This document shows, one piece after another, positions 31,974 to 45,204 of a DNA stretch of 64,000 nucleotides. The DNA is taken from the NCBI GenBank assembly GCA_030278955.1, contig JAOANR010000010.1, forward strand, positions 28,336,174 through 28,400,173, read 5' to 3'. Positions within the stretch are counted from its first letter, which is position 1, and every line of letters begins with the position of its first letter. Source of the DNA: Hygrophila difformis. Lineage: Eukaryota; Streptophyta; Magnoliopsida; Lamiales; Acanthaceae. The notes below the pieces were generated by a model. The model saw nothing but the letters and a program-made list of their open reading frames with translations, did not search any database and was not told the DNA's origin. Both the position numbers and the translations under genes were made by a program.

Positions 31974-33816
31974 TCCTGCAATCCTCATAGATGTGAGGCC
32001 AATAAAATCCACATTCGAGGACCTTGTGGGTCGTTCGAGCGGGACCATGGTGACCTCCATATTCTGATTCATGGCATTTTCTGACAATCTGATAGGCTTC
32101 ATGCTCGGTCACACATCACCTGATTATTGAATCGGCGCAGTGTTTGAAGAGATAAGGTTCTTCCCAGAAGTAATTTAATACATCTCGGTTGAACTTATTC
32201 TTCTGATGATAGTTCGAAAACTGTGGGGTTATTCCGCACGCCAAGAAGTTAGCGATGTCGGAAAACCATGGACATGCTTGATTGTGCAAATGCAATGCGA
32301 ACAACTGTTCGTCCGGGAACTCTTCATTGACGGCTTTTTCCTTTTTATCATTATCTAATCGAGATAAGTGGTCAGCAGCACCATTATCTCGACCTCGCCT
32401 ATCTTTTATTATGATGTCGAATTCTTGCAACAGAAGTACCCACCTGATTAATTGAGGTTTGGCATCTTGTTTGCTAAACAAGTATCTCAGTGCAGAATGA
32501 TCCGTGTACACTATAGTCTTCGTACCTATAAGGTACTGTCTGAATTTATCAAACGCGAAGATTACAACATACATCTCTTTCTCCGTTTTGGTGTAGTTGA
32601 CTTGGGCCTCATTCAGGGCATGACTTGCGTAGTGAATTACGCAATGTCTCCCATCCTTATGTTGCCCGAGTACTGCACCTACGGCGGGATCACTAGCATC
32701 GCACATTACCTCGAAAGGTATTGACCAATCGGGTGGTTGCACTATCGGTGCAGAAACCAACATCTTCTTGAGCGTGTCAAAGGCTTGGACACACGCTTCA
32801 TTTATTAAGAAAGAATTTTCTTTACAAAGCAGATTAGTGAGCGGCTTGGCAATTTTAGAGAAATCCTTAATGAATCTCCGGTAAAAACCGGCATGCCCTA
32901 AGAAGCTCCTAACTGATTTGATTGAGTTAGGAAGAGGGAGATTGGAAATGATAGAAACTTTGGCTGGATCAACCTCGATACCTGCACGAGAAATACGGTG
33001 ACCTAACACTATGCCCTCAGTGACTATAAAATGGCACTTTTCCCAATTCAAAATGAGATTAGTGTCCTCACATCTCCTTAAAATCTTTGCAAGATTGGTC
33101 AAACAATCTTCAAATGTATCTCCATATACAGAGAAGTCATCCATGAAAACCTCAATGCATTTTTCGATAAATTCAGAGAATATAGACATCATGCATCTTT
33201 GAAAAGTAGCTGGTGCATTGCAAAGACCGAAAGGCATGCGCCTGTAGGCAAAAGTGCCATAAGGGCAAGTAAAAGTTGTTTTTTCATGGTCTTCGCTTGA
33301 AATAACAATCTGATTATACCCAGAATAACCATCCAAAAAGCAATAAAACTCTCGCCCTGCCAACATCTCAAGCATTTGATCAATAAATGGCAATGGAAAA
33401 TGGTCCTTGCGGGTGGCCTCATTCAGCTTTCGGTAGTCGATGCAAACTCTCCATCCGGTCACTGGCCTGGTTTCAACCTCTTCTCCTTGCTCATTCTTGG
33501 TTATGCACATCCCTTCTCGTTTTGGCACGACCTGCACTGGGCTAACCCATTTGCTGTCAGATATATAATAGATTGTACCAGCATCTAAGAGCTTGATAAC
33601 CTCCTTTCTTACCACTTCTTGCATGAGGGGGTTCAAACGCCTCTGAGGTTGACGGGAGGGTTTATACTCTTCTTCCATTAAAATCCTGTGCATGCAAATA
33701 GAAGGCCTTATTCCTTTTATATCTGAAATGGTCCAACCTATTGCATGTACATGTTTCTTAAGAACGACCACCAGAGCATTTTCTTGCTCTTGGGAGAGCT
33801 TAGCCGAAACAATCAC
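31974..33816 (-). pseudogene. pol: RT-RNase H-integrase N-terminus of element O (5' part of split pol)
   Basis: From 33816 to 32116 the minus strand encodes RT ([28 protein letters not shown], catalytic FMDD), RNase H ([20 protein letters not shown]) and the start of integrase. A TGA at about 32115-32113 stands where element I has CGA. The zinc-binding region follows ([18 protein letters not shown]) up to YEDC at 31974, where element I interrupts. The remainder is at 8229-7236. Upstream, a TAG near 33850 separates this frame from the protease. Confidence 0.92.
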
Positions 33817-33846
33817 AGGTAATTTTTTATGTTCTGCGAGAAATGC

Positions 33847-35199
33847 CTACTTGAGATGATCGGGTAATGTTTTAAGTTCAAGCTCTGGTGGACATTCAAC
33901 GGAAGGGAGTAGTTTGCGAGAAATGGGTAGTGGGAGATCAGATTTACCTTCGGGACCCTGCGTCAGTACAGGGCCCTCTTCTTCCTCTTCGGTGCCATCA
34001 TTCTCCTGTGCAGTGAAATCAGCACCGTCATATGCTTCAAGGTCCCCGGACTCGGGATCCTCAAATTGGACGGCGCTGCACTGTTCCTTTGGCTCAGCAC
34101 CAGCAGGCATCAGTACCTGCTTTGAAGATTCATACAGCATCATTTCATCATTGTTTCCAGAGTCTGGCTCCTTCCTAACTATTACATCATCAAAAGAAAA
34201 ACAAGAACTGTCGTTCGGGAATTTCTGCAGTTGCTCCATGTCGAAGACGACTTCATCTCCATCAAAACGGAGTGTCACCCTTCCGGATTTAGCATCTATC
34301 AGTGCTCCGCCTGTGGCCAAGAATGGCCTGCCTAAGATGAGAGGCATGTCAGAGTCCTCCTCGATGTCCAGAATGATGAAATCCACTGGAAATGGAGTAC
34401 TGCCAGCTTTGATTATCACATCCTTCAAGATTCCGATTGGCTTTGTAATTGACCTATCTGCAAGCTGGAGCCTCATTTTGACAGGTTCCACCACTCCGAG
34501 CTTAAGACGCTTAACCATGGTTAATGGCATAACGTTAATGCTGGAGCCGAGGTCACACAGTCCTTTTCCGGCGTTGTTCTGGCCAATCCGAATCAGCAAT
34601 GTATAGCATCTGGGGTCTTCTTTCTTCTCTGACAGCTTCTTTTGAATAATAGCACTGCAAGTGCTATTGAGTACCACCAATTCATCCTGCTCAACCTGTC
34701 TCTTTCCTGAAATTATTTCTTTCAAGAACTTAGCATAGACTGGCATTTCAGAGATCATTTCAATCAAAGGAATGGTAATCTCAACTTCCCGCAGTCTTTT
34801 CAGAAATTTTTCAAACTTCAGATCTTGTTGCTTATTTTTAAGTCTAGCCGGGTAAGGAACCCTAGGCATGAACTTGTTTTTGTTATCATGTTTTGGTGGT
34901 AGATGGTTAGAGGTTGTACCTTCACCATTACCGTTTTCTGTTTCTGTCGTTCCTTTTGCAGCGTCAGTCTGCTGTTTGGCTTCCTTCTGTTCATTCATTG
35001 CTTCCTCATCAGCATTGTCAACAGAATCATCATCTTCCCCATAGTTGTTTCCAGCATCCGCTCCCCTTGGTCCAGCCAATACCTTCCCAGATTTCAAGGT
35101 TATTGCTTTGCATTGCGGGTTCTTTTCCGCAGTGCTTGGCAACGTCCCTTTATCCCTTTTCTGCATTTCATTAGCCATCTGAGTAACTTGGGTCTCCAC
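33847..35199 (-). pseudogene. Protease region of element O
   Basis: 450 residues open, with the protease active site CDLGSSINVMP and the later ILGRPFLATGGALIDAKSG, then an acidic linker (EENDGTEEEEEGPVLT). It ends at TAG (LPDHLK then stop) where element I reads TAC. Upstream, one missing base near 35240 breaks the link to gag. It closely resembles residues 585-1053 of the element I frame. Confidence 0.92.
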
Positions 35200-36960
35200 A
35201 TTTCTGATAGAGGCCTGCAGCTGAGTGTTAATCTCCTTCTGCTAGTGATAAAATCAGTCATCAAATTCTCCAGCCTTGAAGGAGGCTTTTGATTTTGATT
35301 CTGATTTTGGTTCCACTGGCCCTGATTAGGTATGAACTGAGGCTGGAAGTTTTGGGGCTGAAAATTTTGGAAGTTCTGGGTAGGCTATTGGAAATTTTGA
35401 GGGGGTCTCTGCTGGATCTGGGGTTGGAAACCTGGGTTTTGAAAATTCTGTCCCCCTGTTCTGAATGAATCCTTGATTCTGCTGAGGATTGAATTGCTGC
35501 TGTTGTGGTTTGTTCAAGAGGTGGGAGTTAAGGGCATTGTTGTTTGAGTATGACAGGTTTGGGTGTCTATTTGGGAAGGCTCCTGCAAAGTTACAGCTTT
35601 CAGCTGTAATCTGTTCACATGTGTCAGTTGCGTGAGCACCTTGACATAGTCCACAGATCGCATCTGTTTGCTGTCCTTGTGTAGAGCTCCCAGCTCCCTG
35701 ATTAACAGACAATGCTGCCACCTGCTCTTGAAGCTTTTCAATATCTGATTTTTCTGCTGTACCTACAGCACACAAACCACGAGGGGGAGGAGGATTAACG
35801 TCATCAGTTAAAATAGATCTGTTTACACACATTGCTTCAATCTTGCCCCAAGCCTGGTCCATTGGTATGTATAGCAGATGTTGACCGCCGGCAGCATCAA
35901 GCATGTATTTCCACGATGGGGTCAAACCGCTGTAGAACTTTCTCAATTTTTCCCACTCACGGAAACCATGTTGGGGGCATTTCCTGAGCAAGTTGAAGAA
36001 TCGTTCCTTTGCGTCATACAGGGACTCGTCTGGCTTCATTTTGAATTCCGCAATTTTAGAGCGGCATTCATCCACCTTGGACTCCGGGAAGTATTTTGCT
36101 AAGAAATTTCTAATCACGTCCTCCCATGTGGACTTCTGATTTACGGGCAATGATTTGTACCATGTTCGTGCTCCGCTAGTCAGAGAGAAAGGAAACAGTC
36201 TTAATCGAATGGTGTTAGCAGTACATTCTGGTTCTTGATAGTATCACACAATTCTAAGAAAGTCTGCAGGTGATCATGGGAATCTTCATGACTTGCCCCA
36301 GCGAACTGATTGCTCTGAACAAGATTGATGAGGGCCGGCTTCAATTCGAAATTCATGGCCAAGAATGGAGCTTGTCCAGGAATGTTCAAATATGGCTCTA
36401 AGATTGGCTGCATGTAATCAGCGGCTGCTGCTTGTTGATTGTTCTCAACCCCTCCTTGATATTGCTGTGGGTAATAGTTCTGATGCATATAATAATTCCT
36501 AGGATCATTGAAGTCATTAGGATTTGGGGGATTCTGGTGAGGATTCTGGTACTGCTGATCTTGCTGGTTTTGGAAGTTTTGGTTGTTTTGGTGATTTTGG
36601 TTATTTGGTGGGTTTTGGGGGTTTGGATTGGGAGGAGGTGCCTCGAAGTATTGTTGTTCAATGTTTGGTGGGTTCCCGCCTCCTTGTATGATCTGAGGAG
36701 GGGGATCATCCAAATCATCGTTATCAGCATCTTCGGTCTTCCTCGATGTTGTGAAGTGGTGGGTTCGGTGGAATGATTGGAGGAATGTTAGGGTTTGCCA
36801 TATCGGAAATGTCGCTACTGGTGCTCGGTGAAAGTAGTGCATGTCTTTCCCGTTCCCGTCTTCGTTTAGTCTCCGCCCTAAGACGTCGAGCTGTCTTTTC
36901 TATCTCTACGTTGTACGGGATTTCGGCTGGCGTCTGCTTCCTCCTTTACATAGAACAACA
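35200..36960 (-). pseudogene. gag: Gag of element O
   Basis: The Gag domain is recognisable in two frames: 36842-36201 (FELKPALINLVQSNQFAGASHED) and 36150-35326 (SKVDECRSKIAEFKMKPDESLYDAKERFFNLLRKCPQHG, split here for length as one domain with KFYSGL). A zinc knuckle CGLCQGAHATDTC lies near 35650. The expected start codon (about 36954) is followed at once by TAA, where element I has CAA. A frameshift lies near 36200, with another near 35240. Confidence 0.9.
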
Positions 36961-36977
36961 GCTTCACTATTGACGGT

Positions 36978-36993
36978 ACCTGTACAATCCCCA
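36978..36993 (-). promoter_or_regulatory. Candidate 5' splice donor upstream of gag (element O)
   Basis: GGGGATTGTACAG|GTAC on the minus strand is identical to 12952-12967 of element I. Conservation in a noncoding leader suggests a role, possibly as donor for subgenomic RNA; inference only. Confidence 0.4.
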
Positions 36994-37092
36994 GGTTAGA
37001 ATTGGTTTTGAAGGTAAATATTTATATTTATATGTATAAGCTAACTAGGAGCAATGAGGAATGTAATTCTCTAATAAAACGGCGCTGCATCC

Positions 37093-37110
37093 TCCCCGGC
37101 AACGGCGCCA
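37093..37110 (-). promoter_or_regulatory. Primer binding site, tRNA-Asp (element O)
   Basis: TGGCGCCGTTGCCGGGGA on the minus strand directly follows the LTR end (TTTCA at 37111), identical to the element I site. Confidence 0.92.
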
Positions 37111-39954
37111 TGAAACTTTTTTACAATTTCCTACACGAGCTTTTTCTAAAATATCCCAAATTTGAATTTACTAAATGAAGAAAAGAGTTATGATTCGTGG
37201 GAAAGGGGTTTAAGGATATATTTCACTTTTTATTACTCATGTGGGAAACTTTGATTTCAAACGGCGCTGTGGACCTCCCCGGCATGAAACTTTTGACAAT
37301 TTCCTGCCTTGAATATCCTTGCCATGAAACTTTTGACAAGTTCCCACTACATGAGTATTTTCTGAAACATAATAATCCTGGTTTGATTTATTATTCAATG
37401 AAACCAATTTACGATGGCGGAGTTGGGATTAGGGATATATTTATAGGTTGTCACGTTTTTATTACTCGTGTTAAGAAACTGTGCCCCCGAAAGCGCACGG
37501 TGTCAAAAATTGCAGTAATTTATAGTAAGACCGGATCGTTCACTGGATGATGTGCGATAGAAGCAGGGCCCACGTCGTTTTACTAGATTTTCCACTCGTA
37601 TTGCTCCAATAGGTTTGAAAAGTGATTAATCATCTACTGACTGAATTTAAACTAAATTACGAAAGCACTTAAATCTATTCTACAAAGCGTACAAATTCTA
37701 TTCTAGAAAGCGGGTAAAGTTATTCTAAGAACGCGGTAAATACTATCTGCAGGAGCAGTGAAAATTTACACTATGCTAGCCATGAAGCTGATTCACAATG
37801 TGGACAGAAGGGACAGGAAGAAAAGAATGAGATTTGGACAAGATTTAGATAAGGCATAATTAAACTTCCATTTTAATACACAGATCTTTGCTTGGGATAA
37901 TCCTGTCAGATAGCTAATTCTCATGCCCTCAGTACTGCGTTCCCTTTAACTGACAGGTACTTACAATATCAGTTTACATGTTCTTAAGACCACAGATTCT
38001 AAGATACCACATATTTATAACTGTCCTGGCCTGGGTATGTTACTTCATCTGTGGTGGATAAGCGACACCTGACAAATCATTTATTGAAGTGCCAAGTACT
38101 ACCATCGTTCTCCCATGTCACACCCAAAGATTCTAATCGAGCCTGAACTATCCCTTAACTATCAATCCTAGTAGCAGTTACACAACTCTCAATACAACCG
38201 AGTGACCTCTAATGAAAGCGATAAAGAAAGCATTTAAAATCCTATCACTCGGAGGTTTTGAAGGTCTGACCCTGGTAGTAAAAGACAGCCCCCAGTCATG
38301 GTGACCGGGTGTGGATCAAGAATTCTCGGCTCTCGGTGAACCGCTCGCAGTGTTCACTTCCTTCCGAGTGATTATGAGATACAAACTAATGAAACGAACT
38401 AATAAATTAGTTCGTTCCGGATGTACTCATTCAGGACTCAAAAGTAGGCTTTGGCAGAAGAGGATAGTGGTTGAAAGGAACTCAACCCTATCTTAGAAAA
38501 TAACCAAGGCCTGGGTGTTGTTCCTCTGAGATTATCTACTACACTGTATTTGAATCCAAGTGGACCCCATCTCGGTATAATAATTAATCTCGGATTCCCA
38601 ACAAACAGCAATTTTGGAAAATAATAAGTTTGAAAACCATTCCCTAAACAGGTACTAGACTCTCAATTAAAACACAGATCTTTTCAGTCTAGATGAGACC
38701 TAGTCGATGACTCTGCTTCTAATTTCCCAAAATCAACCCTTGACAGAATGTGAACTAGTCATAAAAAGAATTTATCCCTTACTCAAATCCGGATTTTATA
38801 AAGAAGTTTTTGTTGGAAATTTAATATACAAAATCTGTTTAAAATCGAGACTTCTATTGTCCAAGGGAAGGATCCCAAAATATTATAGACCACATTAATT
38901 ACATAATAGTAGCATGCATACGGATATAATGAAGTGTAAAATGAATTGACCCAAAATATACTGGTGGGTCTAGACAGAAGATGAAACACAAACATGAAGT
39001 GGTTAGAGGACCAAAGTAATGGCAGAATAATCGGGTGGACTGCAAACATCTACGGTCCAATTTTCCAATTACTCGGATGGAGCGAATTTAGACAGCTTTG
39101 ACCCTATAATGGCAGTGTCAATGCCAGTTGGGCCTCCACTGTCTATGAATTCGGATAAAAACCTACATACTTCTTTCCTGCAATGATCATTAGTCATCAT
39201 TGACAGATGTTGACTAATTCACACTACAGATTAGAATTTGAGTTTGGAAATTAAAATAAGGAAAATAAACTGTATCCGGATAGGAATCAGCTGAGCAGCT
39301 ATTATAATCCCGGATGGACGAACCGCCAAGGCTTCCACCAACTGCTATCCAGACCATGCAAAATAACATTTAGTAATTAATACCCAGAATATGAGCTAGT
39401 TTATCCGTGAAGGAATACCCGCCAACATTAGTCTGGTGTATTCTTTACTAATTGTTACACACAATACGCAAAAGACAAAAGAAAATAAAATAACAAGAGG
39501 AACTTGTATGAGAGACATTGGTTTCTCATGCAAGGTTATGGAATTAATCCATAGTTGATGACCTAGATAATCCCTCCTACCATAATTAATTACAGTCCGG
39601 ACTATCTGTTTAGGGCATCAAGGTTTTGTTTATAGAAAAATGTTTTAATGACAATTGAACAAAGATCCTTTAATCATAACAATTAGTGATTTAATCATTC
39701 CTAATTACAATCATTAATCATTAATGAATAGAGGGTTCAATTAATTAAGTGATGGAAATGGAGAATCAAAATTTCGGCAGCATAACGCCTCATATTGCAA
39801 TTCTAGGATATTACATCTTAATCCGTGGGATTAAAATGTGAGTGTTTGCAATATGATAGAGGTTAAGAAGTCAGAATTTTTAGGATTAAATAGAAGAGAG
39901 GATTCTGTCGAGAAACCATAAATTGTGTCATGAGCCTAGACCCGCGACATGGGT

Positions 39955-40440
39955 ACCTCGACAGGTTTTAGAAATTGGGCAGAGTATCACCTTGTGTCGC
40001 TAGGCAAAAGTGCGTCGCGAGGCGTGGCCTCGCGACAGGATGTCTAGCGACACAGGGTTTTCTGATAAATTTCAAAGTATTTGGCTCCCAGTCGCTAATC
40101 TGGAAATTGTGTCGCGGGGCGTGGCTCCGCGACAGGATGTCTAGCGACTGGGTTTTCAAAATATTGACAAGGCATAATTTTCTGTCTCGGAATAAAAGTG
40201 TGTCGCGAACCGTGGGCCCGTGACAGAGGCCATGCAGAAAAATCATGCAAGAGTTTGGCCCTCAGTCGCTAAGCAGGTGTTGTGTCGCGGACCGTGGGTC
40301 CGCGACAGGGATGCCTCGCGACTGAGGATTTCAGGATATTAAGACAAGTGTCCCTAGACACCCATGTCGCGAAACAGCCTTCCTGTCGCTTAACGTGGTC
40401 TCGCGACAGGAAGAGGTTTGCGACATGGATGGTTCAGGCC
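39955..40440. repeat. GTCGCG palindromic repeats, downstream block (element O 5' LTR)
   Basis: Counterpart of 1040-1510. A 16-bp contraction near 40210-40225 relative to that copy lies between CCGCGA-type words. Confidence 0.85.
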
Positions 40441-41062
40441 ACGAGTCAGTAAAAGCAAAAATGAACGGTGGCATGCAAACAGCGTGATCTCACCCTATTT
40501 CAGATTAAAAAGAACTATTCTAAGCTAAAATAACCAAACAGAATTCAAAATCTACAAGAAAATGCTTGAACAAAAATAAATCTACCTAAAACAGTATTTA
40601 AAATAAAGCACAATCCTAATCTAGGGTCTAATCACACAAAAGCATGCATCACATCTACAGTAGAAGAAAGCAGTAACATAATAATAAGGAATGAGGGTCA
40701 AATGACCCCAAAAGAAGAATGAAAGCAGTAATCCATGGGTTAATAACACCCATTTCATGTTTTTGGGATACATTTCCAGATTAACTTCCCATTTTATAAA
40801 ATGGGTTTGATAATACCCATGATTTGGGGTATTTCAAACCTAAAACAAGGGTTTAGAACAAGAAAACATGGTGGAAAGTGGCTAACTAAACTGATGAAAA
40901 GGGAAAACACAAGAAATAAACAACTAACTAAGCTAAACTAGGGCAGGAATTTAAATAATACAAAAAAAAATTAAACTAAGCTAAGAACTACCTAAAAACT
41001 GAGCTCTTCAATCTGTCTTCAAGAATGATTCTCTCTCTCTCGAGCACATAGGGATCACCACA

Positions 41063-41084
41063 TATTTATAGAGGTGAAACCCTA
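41063..41084 (-). promoter_or_regulatory. LTR core promoter of element O (5' LTR)
   Basis: TATAAATA on the minus strand (41070-41063) is preceded by telo-box TAGGGTTT (41084-41077). This is the copy placed to drive the genomic RNA. Confidence 0.65.
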
Positions 41085-41104
41085 GGTCCATGGGCCTTGA
41101 TCTG

Positions 41105-41470
41105 AGGCCCGTGTCGCAAGACATCACACACATCTCAGCCATGTCGCGGATCACGCGATGTGGCGCGAACTGGGGCATTATGCTGCAAAGCTTCACGACT
41201 GGGTCTGGTCCTCAATTTTGTGTCGCTAGCCACACCCCTGTCGCTAGGCCATGTATCGCGATCGGGTGTCTAGCGACAGAGAGCTGGGGACACAATTCTT
41301 CTTCAACTTTGATGCTGGTGGCGCTAATCATCCGTGTCGCTAGGCCATGCTCCGCGACAGGGGCCTAGCGACACAGTCTTTCTGGACTGGCTTCCTCTTC
41401 AGTTCACTGTTGTGTCGCTAAACTCCCCCCTGTCGCTAGGCCATGCTCCGCGACAGGAGTGTCTAGCGAT
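41105..41470. repeat. GTCGCG palindromic repeats, upstream block (element O 5' LTR)
   Basis: Counterpart of 2190-2560: GTCGCTAGGCCATG, CCGCGACAGG and CTAGCGACA words upstream of the TATA box. Confidence 0.85.
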
Positions 41471-41789
41471 AGGGTATTCCTGACACCGCCAAGTTGGGCC
41501 AGATGGGCCAAATTTATATTTTTGTGGGCTTTTTCCTTCTTTTCCCATCTTTTTCATTCCTTTTTCTTTTCTTTTCTTTTTTCTCATGTTTTTGGATTTT
41601 TCTAACATAAATGTGTAATAAAATTACATATTTATGCATTTTTCATACCAGCTTATTATTTTTACAATTATGCATAAATCAGTCCAATTCAACTGCTTTC
41701 TTATTTAATATAAGACCGGAATGCGATCGAATGCCCATTTTAGACACGGAAATGGATTGAAAATAATGGTCATTTCTGGCCATTATCAC

Positions 41790-44140
41790 TGACTCACTTG
41801 CATCTTCTTGCCCGTCCGACACTATCCCCTCTCTATGCTCGGTATACCCTCTACAGCTGTCACCCTCGTCTATTATTTCCACAGTCACTCTCTCCTCACT
41901 TTCACTACCGAAGCCCATGTCATCCGACAATCCCCTTAAACGCCGGGGTGGTTTCCAGTCCGCCTCAACAGACACCTATTTATCACAACAAAACCCACCC
42001 TTATATAGTTCACTAAAAAAAAAAAAAGATGAATCAATTAACTATTTCTCCACCCATTACCTCATACAGCCTTCGAGCGGGTTTTGCATACTTTACCTCC
42101 TCCGGCAGAGGGATGAACGGCCCACCTGATCCGGGGTCAGCGATCTTAGCATTGCTGCACACGACTCCACATTTGGATGTGAAACATGCCACCTTATGAA
42201 TCGAGGGACTTGTGGTTTCGCAATTTGTTTCGCAAACCTGGGAACTCGCTCAAAGAACCATCCCTGTAAAACAACAAATTAACAACCACCGTAAAATCTT
42301 TTTAGTTTCCTATACACAAAAAATTCCACATGTACGTACTACACCTGTAGGACACTAATACACTTACCAGAAGCCCAGCAGTACAACCATCTATATACCA
42401 TTTACCCTGTCCTGAACGTTTTGCCAATGCGCTCACCAAAAAGTCATGAACTGCCCTACCCCAAGAATATTCACCAATCTTATCCAAGTCATCCACGTAA
42501 TGCACAACGAACGATGGTAGGTACAGGTGGGGTGTAGGAAACATGATCGAGTTGAAAACAAACAATGTGTACAGCCGTGCAAAATCTTTGGGATCTCTCT
42601 TTCCCGGCACAAACTCCTCATTCCCGGCAGCCTTTCGCAACACCTCTACTATGTCTGATCTCTTTATGTTCCTAGAATTCCCCTTAAAAAAATTTCCCAC
42701 CGTTTCTGATTCCTCCTCCAACTTTGGGTGCACATCCTGACCCGCATTTCGTAGCCCCACAACACACGCAAACTCAGATGATGGAAACTTCATCCTGAAA
42801 TTCTCCCCAAACACAAAACTTTTGTACTCCGCCTCATAACACTCCGCTAAGGATTCCAACCATACCACACTACTATATCCTTTCTGGCATCTAAGGAAAT
42901 GTGCGAACGGTGTCCTCATTATCGCTTCTCTTTGCCTCTCAGTGATTTTCCCATCAACTTCATTCATCACTGCAATGAACTTCTATGTAGTACATCGTGC
43001 CACTGGCCCATCACCATTTCTATTCTGTGCCTCCACCTTCACATCCTTATGCCCTTTCTGCCCCTGTCTGTTCCCATCCTTGCTCCCTTTCTGTCCCTGA
43101 CCCTTCCCAACCTTACTCCCTTCCCCAATCTGCCTCTTTCCCTTACCTCCATCACATCCTTGTCCTTTTCCATCCCTTTTCAGAACCTTCTTCGCTGCTT
43201 GCTTCTTAACTTTATCTCTACTTTCTTTCGGCGCCATTCCCCAGCAACCTACACAGTCCAATTCGCCGCTTAGATATTCTTCCAACTCCACATTTACTAC
43301 TACATTCATCCACAAGATAACATTGGTTCAATTTTCCCCAAATACTATATACAATTTCACCAAATACCAATTACCATTGTACTAAACATACTCAAATATT
43401 TAAAAATCAAATCAATCGAATACAATGCCACCACTTATATACTGCCATAATCAAGGTTTCAATTTTTAAACCACATACATACAATTCGAACAGTAATCTA
43501 AAGCCATTACTTTTTGATTACACTATAATGCTTAAATTTCCTCAACCCCACCCCCAACAACCCTAATTTCTAGAGTTTAGGTGCACTCACCTTTGCCGGA
43601 TTACTTCCTCTGTCCGCCGCAACACCTTCACCCCGCCCACCACGCCCTTTTCTCGTCGGTGGTCCTTTCCACGTGCTGCCCTTCCGACACTTTCACTCTT
43701 CCTTGCGGCACCTAACCCCACCGGTCCGTCACACTCCTCCGCTCGCACTCAATCGTGTGCTACTCCGTCCTCGCAAGCCATCCGCTCCCCCCCTTCTTCC
43801 CTTCCAAATCCTACCTTCTTTTATCTTCCTGCAATTTACCCGTCGGATGGAGAAATGGAGAAAAACCGGCGGTGCGGTGATTGGCGCTGCAATTCCAACG
43901 ACCTTCGAATATAAACTGAAATGGAAAGAAAGAGTAAATACGCCTCCCCCTTATTTTATTTCAATTATATATTATTTTGTTGTTTTCCTTCAGATTATCT
44001 TTGAAAAGGGAGGTTTTTAAGCTCAACTAAAAAAGGGGGTACTTGACCGAAAGAAATGAGATAGTTGACTTAACAAATGAAAATGTGGTGGGGTGTATCT
44101 CAAACCCCAATACTCAGTGTGGTTTATCTTGCATTTGCCG
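41790..44140 (-). pseudogene. Copy A of a Ulp1/DUF1985-type gene (5' part), truncated by element O
   Basis: The whole stretch is an inverted near-copy of 45205-47515. On the minus strand it encodes the same N-terminal basic Gly/Lys-rich region (about 43309-42985, with an extra short repeat versus copy B). A TAG follows where B has CAG, then the DUF1985-like domain (42970-42302: TPFAHFLRCQKGYSSVVW, FRMKFPSSEFAC). A splice donor stands in the same place as in B. The 3' half, with the protease, must lie left of the window beyond element O. It ends at 44140 with the terminal word GGCAAATGC. Confidence 0.8.
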
Positions 44141-45204
44141 TAAAATAAAATAATTATTTTTAAAAACAATTAGAATTCACTTTTTTTTTGAGGAGTCGAA
44201 GCCAGATAAAAGATGATGGGAACCCATGCCAATCCACTTATTTGGAATCCATTGTGTTTTGCGTATTAAATACTTATTTGCCAATTTTACACAAAGTAAA
44301 ATTATTGACTATGTGGGCGTTGTCTTTATTGGAATTATGAATTTTTATTCTTCATTCTTTCATTCTATTATACTTTGCAAATCTTGCCAGATATGTAATT
44401 AAGATTTTTTTGGTAAACTAACAGGTATCCGTATGCCACATTGGATCCAAGACTAAACCCTCCAGAATTCGCATAAGAATGAAGGACACATCTTCCAAAG
44501 CAGTTTTTTGCATACACAATGCTCGAACTTGAGAGATTTTTTAAGTGACTAGAGCCCTAATCTACTCAAACCAAATATATGTAATTAAGTTGATACATTT
44601 ATATCTTTAATTTTACATTTTTTCGTAGAAAAATATGTTTTTAAAGAATATATCTATATAATGTCTATTATCAATACTTTCTTTGGTTTTTTTAAAAAAT
44701 TTTAAATTTTTCTGTTATTGGTAATTTTAGTCTACTAAGTACAGGGATGGAAAGAACACCTTACCCACTCGGATAGGATATACAAACACTTCAGCCATAC
44801 ACATCTTAATGGCATCTGCCCTAAATATGCCCTAAGTACATAATACATTAAATGGTTTCGAGTATAAGTTATTTTTTATAATTAATTTGATTTTATTTAT
44901 TTGTTTGAATTATCTGGCGCCATTACTTATTCAATGCATGGATTCTATATTTGCTAATTTAGACTTTGAAGAAGTGTTACTTGGTGGAGTGTAACTTTTT
45001 GGCATGTACTGGCTGGTATCTCCAGACCATATTGGACCCAACACTAATTAATCGAGGATATGGTGGAGTGTAATTGATGAATTAATCTCATCTCACCCAT
45101 ATAATAATAACTATAATCTAATGATTTAAGTTCTAATAATACTGGATTCATGATTTATCATGAGACCTAATTAATCATTGTAAGTCAACATAAGATTAAG
45201 TAAT
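44141..45204. other. A/T-rich spacer between the inverted gene copies
   Basis: 1064 bp without recognisable coding sequence, repeat or RNA gene. It may be the original host DNA between two insertions. Confidence 0.6.

Larger units (their letters stand above)
1..41789 (-). mobile_element. Athila-type Ty3/Gypsy retrotransposon (element O), left end cut by window
   Basis: Near-identical direct repeats at 1-2871 and 38937-41789 are its two LTRs. The coding order on the minus strand is Asp-tRNA primer site (37110-37093), gag, protease, RT-RNase H, integrase, an F-box cargo gene, a polypurine-like tract and the 3' LTR. The LTR begins TGATAATGGCC on the minus strand at 41789. A second element (8230-31973) interrupts its integrase. 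The right flank starts CTGAC (41790-41794), which should be the 5-bp target duplication, but the left copy lies outside the window. Lineage is judged from the Asp primer site, DLGS protease and RT style; all its frames are damaged. Confidence 0.93.
37111..41789 (-). repeat. 5' LTR of element O
   Basis: It is 4679 bp, with minus-strand start TGATAATGGCC (41789) and end TTTCA (37111). It contains GTCGCG palindromes upstream (41105-41470) and downstream (39955-40440) of the TATA box. Copies of the LTR-end motif TGAAACTTTTGAC (plus strand) recur at 37284 and 37325. No coding region is supported between 37340 and 39950. Confidence 0.94.

Noticed and set aside
36398..36776. Alternative frames in the Gln/Asn-rich gag region on both strands
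   Set aside because: They are shadows of the biased gag sequence; the real frame is fixed by alignment to element I gag.
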